Translations under genes and position numbers: made by a program
Origin: Methanomethylovorans hollandica DSM 15978
Lineage (GTDB): Archaea; Halobacteriota; Methanosarcinia; Methanosarcinales; Methanosarcinaceae
NCBI RefSeq assembly: GCF_000328665.1
Contig: NC_019977.1
Location: forward strand, 1,054,001-1,118,000
Direction: 5' to 3'
Length of the DNA: 64,000 nucleotides
Shown here: piece by piece, positions 63,972 to 64,000 of the stretch
Layout: each line of letters begins with the position of its first letter
Position numbering within the stretch: the first letter of the stretch is position 1
Notes under the pieces: generated by a model
What the model saw: only the letters and a program-made list of their open reading frames with translations
Told to the model about the DNA's origin: nothing
The model's database searches: none

Positions 63972-64000
63972 GCAGATCAATAATTATAATTTAGTATATT

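Overview
This 64 kb window is chromosomal DNA from a methanogenic archaeon, most likely of the family Methanosarcinaceae (a Methanolobus/Methanomethylovorans/Methanosarcina relative; the genus is an inference from family content, not from a search). The main evidence is an HdrA fused to an MvhD domain beside a polyferredoxin, the archaea-only GatE amidotransferase, archaeal TATA-box promoters at genes such as amt, carA and argG, a PGF-CTERM-like sorting tail, a disaggregatase-type (DNRLRE) surface domain, MetX fused to CBS domains, and GH57/GT3-type glycogen enzymes. I saw no rRNA, complete tRNA, CRISPR array or transposase.

Layout. 1-4.3 kb: the 3' end of pheT, an intergenic palindromic repeat, a HEPN/MNT toxin-antitoxin pair, a TspO-like membrane protein, a Sir2 deacylase and a decayed LVIVD-repeat gene. 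4.3-13.2 kb: a seven-repeat surface protein, the amt-glnK ammonium operon, an Hsp20/GvpH-like protein, YjbQ, a mini winged-helix protein, a DUF6141 membrane protein, a NicO-type Ni/Co exporter and an hcp-cupin nitrosative-stress operon. 13.4-19.6 kb is accessory: a zinc-finger PD-(D/E)XK nuclease-like protein, an AlkZ-like winged-helix protein, DUF1638, a TetR repressor with a perfect operator, and an AT-rich RloC/PrrC-like ATPase (candidate anticodon-nuclease defence gene). 19.7-31.4 kb is core metabolism: hdrA2-polyferredoxin, gatE, carAB and argG. 31.7-36.0 kb: DUF5654, an exported monohaem cytochrome, and metY-metX(CBS).

36.4-49.5 kb is a glycogen/alpha-glucan locus. A receiver-PAS-PAS-histidine kinase stands at its edge. 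A leftward operon carries two GH57 enzymes, a V4R/ACT-like sensor, a GH15 glucoamylase and a debranching enzyme, several of them joined by 4-base ATGA overlaps. A divergent rightward operon carries a GT3-like glycogen synthase, a GalT-like nucleotidyltransferase and a GT4 glycosyltransferase. Glycogen phosphorylase is 8.6 kb further right, behind an unusually structured leader. Together these genes can make, debranch, hydrolyse and phosphorolyse a storage glucan.

49.5-64 kb: Nif3 with a translationally coupled 52-residue protein, a KaiC-like ATPase with a small partner, a multi-PAS histidine kinase, a secreted repeat protein, a DHH phosphoesterase, an EngB-like GTPase, glycogen phosphorylase, a polyprenol/diacylglycerol kinase-like membrane protein, a DUF4177 miniprotein, aconitase A, and a promoter for a gene beyond the right edge.

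Best candidates for new biology: the RloC-like gene in its AT-rich island, the structured RNA-like leader before glgP, the glycogen locus with an embedded V4R sensor and a motif-degenerate GH57 paralogue, the Nif3-coupled miniprotein, and the zinc-finger nuclease facing an AlkZ-like gene.
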